Assembly: GCA_028274825.1 (NCBI GenBank)
Contig: JAQCMZ010000120.1
Span: 1-10,490 of the forward strand
Direction: 5' to 3'
Length of the DNA stretch: 10,490 nt
DNA from: Haloferacaceae archaeon
GTDB lineage: Archaea > Halobacteriota > Halobacteria > Halobacteriales > Haloferacaceae
Made by a program: the position numbers and the translations under genes. The notes under the pieces were generated by a model. The model saw nothing but the letters and a program-made list of their open reading frames with translations, was not told the DNA's origin and made no database searches. This document shows positions 6,679 through 10,490 of this stretch, in pieces; within the stretch, counting starts at the first letter, position 1, and every line of letters begins with the position of its first letter.

Positions 6679-6686
6679 GATAAGAG
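6679..6686 (-). promoter_or_regulatory. Probable TATA element of purC
   Basis: On the minus strand the sequence is CTCTTATC, a weak TATA match. Its centre is 26-27 bp before the Met at 6656, the spacing seen for purS and pspA in this window, so a leaderless mRNA starting at that ATG is likely. This is the main reason for choosing 6656 over 6662. Confidence 0.5.
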
Positions 6687-6713
6687 TCTTTCAGTTTCGT
6701 GTCTCGTTGACTG

Positions 6714-6737
6714 CCTCAGGGCTCAACCCTGAAGCAC
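6714..6737 (+). repeat. Left hairpin of the purC-trpD inverted pair
   Basis: The stem is TCAGGG (6716-6721) with CCCTGA (6727-6732) and the loop is CTCAA. It is about 28 bp upstream of the purC TATA element, a position where an activator could bind. Confidence 0.65.
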
Positions 6738-6830
6738 TTGCCCTACCCCGCCTGTAGACACACCATTGGGACTGTTCTTCAGCATATACGTAGATATCCG
6801 TGAGAGGGTCTTTACAGGTGATTGAGACGA

Positions 6831-6854
6831 GTGCTTCAGGGCTTGACCCTGAGG
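6831..6854 (-). repeat. Right hairpin of the purC-trpD inverted pair
   Basis: The stem is TCAGGG (6836-6841) with CCCTGA (6847-6852) and the loop is CTTGA. Its flanks mirror those of the left copy. It lies 120 bp upstream of the trpD TATA box, so it is not in the trp transcript predicted from that box. Confidence 0.65.
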
Positions 6855-6974
6855 TGAAGCCGGCAAAATCACATAGCTAACCGATGTATGCTAGGTACAA
6901 TCAGAACCCGGCCTCAAGACGGATTACAGACCGTGAACCTCCGCGGACGGTTTCTCGATGCCACCCCGATAGAC

Positions 6975-6982
6975 TTATAAAA
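6975..6982 (+). promoter_or_regulatory. TATA box of trpDFEG
   Basis: The sequence is TTATAAAA, the best TATA match in the control region. A start of transcription about 26 bp downstream (near 7004) would give a leader of about 23 nt before the trpD ATG. No strong Shine-Dalgarno motif is seen in that leader. Its downstream edge abuts the TGTACA palindrome. Confidence 0.7.
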
Positions 6983-7000
6983 ATGTACAGACTTGTACAT
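6983..7000. promoter_or_regulatory. TRP-box-like operator (two TGTACA boxes)
   Basis: ATGTACA (6983-6989) and TGTACAT (6994-7000) form a perfect 7-bp inverted repeat with the 4-nt spacer GACT. The two TGTACA cores (6984-6989 and 6994-6999) are 10 bp apart, one helical turn. TGTACA is the TRP box bound by the repressor TrpY in Methanothermobacter. The boxes lie between the TATA element and the predicted start of transcription, where a bound protein would block initiation. That a TrpY-like protein acts here is inferred; none is encoded in the window. Confidence 0.6.
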
Positions 7001-7027
7001 CACAACCCGAAGATATACATATCACAG

Positions 7028-8053
7028 ATGACCCTACAACGGACACTCAAGCGGGTGACAGACGGCGAAGACCTGACGCAGTCAGAGGCGAGAGAGACGA
7101 CAGCGCAGGTGTTCGAGGAAGCGACGGACGCACAAATCGGGGCATTACTCTCGGCGCTCCGGTCGAAAGGCGAGACGGAGGCGGAAATCGCCGGGTTCGC
7201 GACCGGCATGCGGGACGCAGCCCGACGGATCACTCCTGACCGCGAGCCGCTCGTCGACACTTGTGGGACGGGCGGAGACGACCACGATACAATCAACGTC
7301 TCGACGACCAGTGCCGTCGTGGCTGCGGGGGCTGGAGCAGCCGTCGCCAAACACGGGAATTATTCGGTATCGTCGTCGTCAGGGTCGGCTGACGTGCTCG
7401 AGGTGGCCGGGGTCAATGTAGAAGCTGAGCCCCCAGCAGTGGAGCAGTTGATCGAAGACCACGGGATCGGGTTCATGCTCGCACCGGTGTTCCACCCCGC
7501 GATGAAGGCAGTCATCGGCCCGCGAAAACAACTGGGAATGCGGACGGTTTTCAACGTTCTCGGTCCATTGACCAACCCGGCTGGCGCTGACGCACAAGTG
7601 ATCGGTGTGTATGATCCCGAACTCGTGCCTCAGATTGCTGCGTCGCTGGCTCAATTACCCGTCGAGCGGGCGTTAGTGGTTCACGGGGCTGGGATGGACG
7701 AAATCGCGCTTCACGACGTGACCGTCGCCGCCGAGGTTGACGGCAGCAGTGTCGAGGAGTACACGCTGTCTCCCGCGGAGCTTGGAGTGGAGACAGCGCC
7801 GATTGAGGCTGTCAGAGGCGGGTCACCAGAGAAGAATGCTCGCGATTTGAAGGGGATTATCAGGGGAGAACTCGGCGGCGCGAAACGGGAGCTCATCCTG
7901 GCGAATGCGGGCGCAGCAGTCTATATCGCGGGGCTCGCAGAGACTCTCGCGGAGGGTGTCGCGGTCGCGGAGAAAGCAATCGACGACGGTGACGCTGCAG
8001 CGAAACTGACGGCACTTCAAACGGCCACATCCACACAAGAGGCAACTGACTAA
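7028..8053 (+). CDS. trpD: Anthranilate phosphoribosyltransferase TrpD
   Basis: TrpD transfers phosphoribosyl from PRPP to anthranilate, the second step of tryptophan synthesis. The 341 residues match the family length. An N-terminal helical part (1-65) precedes the PRPP-binding motif GTGGD (80-84), then NVSTTSA (90-96), AKHGNYSVSSSSGSADVLE (107-125), GPRKQLGMRTVFNVLGPLTN (164-183) and HGAGMDE (219-225), whose Asp224 and Glu225 bind metal. The ATG at 7028 is chosen although the frame is open to 6884: the extra 48 residues do not resemble TrpD, and the promoter and TGTACA palindrome lie within that stretch. It is first in trpDFEG, the haloarchaeal order. Its stop codon overlaps the trpF ATG by one base (TAATG). 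Confidence 0.97.
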   Translation: MTLQRTLKRVTDGEDLTQSEARETTAQVFEEATDAQIGALLSALRSKGETEAEIAGFATGMRDAARRITPDREPLVDTCGTGGDDHDTINVSTTSAVVAAGAGAAVAKHGNYSVSSSSGSADVLEVAGVNVEAEPPAVEQLIEDHGIGFMLAPVFHPAMKAVIGPRKQLGMRTVFNVLGPLTNPAGADAQVIGVYDPELVPQIAASLAQLPVERALVVHGAGMDEIALHDVTVAAEVDGSSVEEYTLSPAELGVETAPIEAVRGGSPEKNARDLKGIIRGELGGAKRELILANAGAAVYIAGLAETLAEGVAVAEKAIDDGDAAAKLTALQTATSTQEATD

Positions 8054-8700
8054 TGGCTCGCGTGAAGATCTGCGGGATTACTCAGGAGACGGATCTCAGC
8101 GCGGCAGTCGAGGCTGGAGCCGACGCGATTGGCCTGATCAGCGGCGTTGGAGTGAACACTCACCGAGAGATCAACCCGGCGACGGCAGCCGACCTCGCAG
8201 CAGCGGCCCCACCGTTCGTGACGACGACTCTGGTCACGACGCCTTCAGACCCGAGTGAGGCGGTGGATATCGCCCGGACGGTCGCTCCAGACGCGATTCA
8301 GCTTCACTCGGAGTTCGATGGAGACGAGTTAGGATACGTCCGCGCGGAGACAGAGGCAAAACTCCTCCTCGCGGTCGGGCATGATAACCACGACCGCGCT
8401 CGAGCACTCGATGGCGCTGTGGACGCGGTCCTGGTCGACTCCACGAGTGAAGACGGCGGTGGTGGGACCGGCCAGACTCACGACTGGGAAGCGACCGGGC
8501 ACCTCGCCAGAGAGCTCACCTCTCCGGTCGTTCTCGCCGGGGGGCTGACTCCGGAGAACGTCGCCAAAGCTGTACAGATAGCCGAACCGTTTGGGGTCGA
8601 TGTCGCCAGTGGTGTCGAACTGGACAGCGGCAAGAAAGACCACAACGCAGTCGCACGGTTCGTGGCCAACGCTGGCCGGGGGGTTCAGTTGACACCGTGA
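8053..8700 (+). CDS. trpF: Phosphoribosylanthranilate isomerase TrpF
   Basis: TrpF catalyses the Amadori rearrangement of phosphoribosylanthranilate to CdRP. It is a 215-residue TIM barrel. VKICGIT (4-10) carries the catalytic Cys7, and LVDS (127-130) the catalytic Asp129. GGTGQTHDW (137-145), LAGGLTPENV (161-170) and GVDVASGVE (181-189) form the phosphate-binding end. In the second barrel strand, IGLISGVGVNTHREI replaces the bacterial IGFVF.pkSPRxI, a replacement I also recall from other haloarchaea. A GAGG at 8039-8042, 10 nt before the ATG, may serve as ribosome binding site. The end of the gene overlaps trpE by 4 bp. Confidence 0.96.
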   Translation: MARVKICGITQETDLSAAVEAGADAIGLISGVGVNTHREINPATAADLAAAAPPFVTTTLVTTPSDPSEAVDIARTVAPDAIQLHSEFDGDELGYVRAETEAKLLLAVGHDNHDRARALDGAVDAVLVDSTSEDGGGGTGQTHDWEATGHLARELTSPVVLAGGLTPENVAKAVQIAEPFGVDVASGVELDSGKKDHNAVARFVANAGRGVQLTP

Positions 8701-10358
8701 CTCTCGATCCCAGCCGCGAGCAATTCCGGGCGTTAGCGGCAGACACCGACGGGCCAGCCGTGATCCGGGTCGCAGCCCTGCTCGAAGACGGTGCCGCGGA
8801 TGTGACACCGCTTGCAGCGTACTCGGCGCTCAGCAATCGGAGTGATTACGGGTTCCTGCTGGAGAGCGCACAGAAGGTTGCCTCCAGCGACCCAGACGGC
8901 GCGTTCACCCCCGGCACGGACGCCGACGGGCACGCTCGGTACTCGTTCGTCGGGTATGACCCCGAAGCAGTCATCTCGGTGTGGCCCGATCGAACCGAGA
9001 TCGAGCGGCTCGGAGCCGCGGCAGAACTCGTCGAGTCGTCTACTGATGGCGATGTTATCGACCGGCTTCGGCTGGCGTTTCCGGACGTCGAAGTCGCAAA
9101 TTTCCCGGCCAGAAACCGCCAGACACTCGCCGGTGGCTTTGTCGGGTTCTTATCATACGATGCCGTCTACGACCTGTGGTTGGAGGAGGTCGGCGTCGAC
9201 CGGCCTGAGCCGGTCGTCCCTGACGCGCAGTTTTGCCTCACGACTCGGACGCTCGTGTTCGACGAAATCGAAGAGAGCGCCCGGCTCATTTTGACCCCGA
9301 TTGTCAAGCCGAGCGACGACCCCGACGAGATATACGATAGACTCGCCACAGAATTAGCGTCTGTCACCGGAACACTCGCAGGCACTTCAGAGCCAGAGAC
9401 GGGCAGATTCAGGCGTGCTGACACCGAATCTGGCCCTCGTGACGAGTACGAGGCTGCCGTCGAGCGCGCGAAACAGCACGTCTTGGACGGTGATATCTAC
9501 CAGGGGGTGATTTCCCGGTCTCGTGAACTCTCCGGAGAAATCGACCCCCGAGGGCTGTATGCCGCGTTGCGCGCGGTCAACCCCTCGCCATATATGTATT
9601 TGCTCCGTCACGACGGCCGCTCGATTGTGGGTGCGAGCCCAGAGACACTGGTGTCCGTCGGAAACCGGCGGGTCGTCTCCAACCCCATCGCAGGCACGTG
9701 TGCTCGTGGCCAGAGCCCCGTCGAAGACCGCCGGCTCGCGGGAGAAATGCTGGCCGATGAAAAAGAACGCGCAGAACACACGATGTTGGTCGATCTCGCA
9801 CGGAACGATGTTAGACGAGTTGCCGAACCGGGAACTGTCCAGGTGGAAGAGTTTATGAACGTATTAAAGTACAGTCACGTCCAGCATATCGAATCGACCG
9901 TGACCGGTCATTTGGCCGAGAAGAAAGACGCCTTCGATGCGACACGGGCCACGTTCCCTGCGGGAACGTTGACGGGAGCTCCGAAGGTCCGCGCGATGGA
10001 GATCATTGACCAACTCGAACTGGAACCGCGGGGAATTTACGGTGGCGGGGTCGGCTACTTCGCCTGGACAGGCGATGCTGACTTTGCGATCGTGATTCGC
10101 ACGGGAACTGTCGAGCACGGAGTCGAATCGGCCCTTGGAGAGCAGGTGACCGACCGTCTCCGGATCCGGGCAGGTGCAGGAATCGTCGCCGATTCCACGC
10201 CGACCGCCGAGTACGACGAGACCGAACAGAAAATGGATGGTGTGCGGGCTGCACTCGATCGGCTCACCACAGACTCTGTGTCACCATCGGGGCCGGACAC
10301 TGAGGACGTCTCTGTGGCGACGGAATCACACGGCACCGAAGAGGAATCACGGCAATGA
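8697..10358 (+). CDS. trpE: Anthranilate synthase component I TrpE
   Basis: TrpE converts chorismate to anthranilate, using ammonia from TrpG. The 553 residues start with GTG, overlapping the trpF stop (GTGA); no better start is close and the overlap fits the operon. FLLES (53-57) matches the feedback site where tryptophan binds in the family. The chorismate-binding domain holds NPSPYMYLL (295-303), GASPE (312-316), PIAGTCARG (330-338), EHTMLVDLARND (360-371), SHVQHIESTVTG (393-404), FPAGTLTGAPKVRAMEI (420-436), GGGVGY (449-454) and RAGAGIVADSTP (491-502). The forms PIAGTCARG and LARND, instead of PIAGTRPRG and LGRND, match haloarchaeal TrpE as I know it. Residues 523-553 are an acidic, Ser/Thr-rich tail beyond the catalytic domain. 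The stop overlaps the trpG start (ATGA). Confidence 0.96.
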   Translation: MTLDPSREQFRALAADTDGPAVIRVAALLEDGAADVTPLAAYSALSNRSDYGFLLESAQKVASSDPDGAFTPGTDADGHARYSFVGYDPEAVISVWPDRTEIERLGAAAELVESSTDGDVIDRLRLAFPDVEVANFPARNRQTLAGGFVGFLSYDAVYDLWLEEVGVDRPEPVVPDAQFCLTTRTLVFDEIEESARLILTPIVKPSDDPDEIYDRLATELASVTGTLAGTSEPETGRFRRADTESGPRDEYEAAVERAKQHVLDGDIYQGVISRSRELSGEIDPRGLYAALRAVNPSPYMYLLRHDGRSIVGASPETLVSVGNRRVVSNPIAGTCARGQSPVEDRRLAGEMLADEKERAEHTMLVDLARNDVRRVAEPGTVQVEEFMNVLKYSHVQHIESTVTGHLAEKKDAFDATRATFPAGTLTGAPKVRAMEIIDQLELEPRGIYGGGVGYFAWTGDADFAIVIRTGTVEHGVESALGEQVTDRLRIRAGAGIVADSTPTAEYDETEQKMDGVRAALDRLTTDSVSPSGPDTEDVSVATESHGTEEESRQ

Positions 10359-10490
10359 AAGTCGTGTTCGTCGACAACTATGACTCGTTCACCTACAATC
10401 TCGTCGAATACGTCTCTCAGCAGTCGGTGGGTGATGGCGTCGAGACTGTTGTCCTGAAGAATGCTGTCGGCCTTGACCGGATTCGAGCTG
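10355..10490 (+). CDS. trpG: Anthranilate synthase component II TrpG (5' part)
   Basis: Only the first 45 codons are in the window; the gene runs off the right edge. MKVVFVDNYDSFTYNLVEYV is the start of class I glutamine amidotransferases of the TrpG/PabA type, with the typical NYDSFTYNLV block. The catalytic Cys and the His/Glu pair lie outside. It overlaps the trpE stop by 4 bp, and GAGG at 10341-10344 lies 10 nt before the ATG, the same spacing as before trpF. The pairing with trpE in the trp operon argues for anthranilate synthase rather than aminodeoxychorismate synthase. Confidence 0.94.
   Translation, partial: MKVVFVDNYDSFTYNLVEYVSQQSVGDGVETVVLKNAVGLDRIRA

Larger units (their letters stand above)
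6714..6854. mobile_element. 141-bp MITE-like element with inverted hairpin ends, or paired operator
   Basis: The left end (6714-6737) and the reverse complement of the right end (6831-6854) match at 20 of 24 positions. The arms CCTCAGGG and CCCTGAAGCAC are identical; only the 5-nt loops differ. Each end is itself a hairpin, TCAGGG / CCCTGA with loops CTCAA and CTTGA. Further inward the inverted pair CCTGTA (6751-6756) and TACAGG (6813-6818) lies at nearly equal distance (13 and 12 nt) from the ends, so the inverted arms extend to about 43 bp. I see no clear target-site duplication and no coding capacity. A non-autonomous mobile element and a paired regulator site are both possible. Confidence 0.5.
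6657..7027. other. Divergent control region between purC and trpDFEG
   Basis: The 371-bp region carries, from left to right: the purC TATA element, a left hairpin, about 93 bp of spacer, a right hairpin in inverted orientation, about 120 bp without obvious structure, then the trpD TATA box overlapped by a TGTACA palindrome. A plus-strand frame opens at 6884 in line with trpD, but it spans the promoter elements and is unlike TrpD, so I treat it as non-coding. Confidence 0.6.

Noticed and set aside
6884..7027. N-terminal extension of the trpD frame by 48 codons
   Set aside because: It is unlike TrpD and spans the TATA box and TGTACA palindrome; the family start is at 7028.
8571..8576. Third TGTACA, inside trpF
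   Set aside because: Single copy within coding sequence, near the frequency expected by chance, with no promoter next to it.

Overview
The window is a stretch of euryarchaeal, almost certainly haloarchaeal (class Halobacteria), chromosome. The proteins are acidic and rich in Asp, Glu, Thr and Val. Promoters are TATA-type, and three genes have the TATA element about 26 bp from the start codon, which implies leaderless mRNAs. The trpD-trpF-trpE-trpG order is the one known from Haloferax. I cannot name the genus. There is no tRNA, rRNA, CRISPR array or intact transposase.

Layout from left to right. Positions 1-325 hold no convincing gene but contain several hairpins, including a 3' part that resembles the right end of an IS200/IS605 (TnpB-type) element. 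A minus-strand gene (326-1468) encodes four CBS motifs joined to a C-terminal domain resembling the ribosome hibernation factor HPF/YfiA. A 364-bp divergent intergenic region separates it from a plus-strand amidase-signature hydrolase (1833-3170). After a 337-bp convergent gap comes pspA on the minus strand (3508-4359). The purine genes follow on the minus strand: purQ and purS overlap by 4 bp, and purC lies upstream of them with its own promoter. A 371-bp divergent control region (6657-7027) lies between purC and the plus-strand tryptophan operon trpDFEG, whose last gene runs off the window.

How the genes work together. PurS and PurQ are the small and glutaminase subunits of FGAM synthase; PurL must be encoded elsewhere. 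PurC makes SAICAR later in the same pathway. TrpE and TrpG form anthranilate synthase, TrpD attaches phosphoribosyl from PRPP, and TrpF isomerises the product; trpCBA is not in the window. Purine and tryptophan synthesis both draw on PRPP, and their first genes here are divergently transcribed from one control region.

The points most worth following up are: (1) the CBS-HPF fusion, a candidate nucleotide-responsive ribosome hibernation factor; (2) an 18-bp palindrome made of two TGTACA boxes directly behind the trpD TATA box, matching the TRP box of the methanogen regulator TrpY; (3) a 141-bp element between purC and trpD bounded by two inverted hairpin sequences; and (4) the IS605-like right-end remnant at the left edge.
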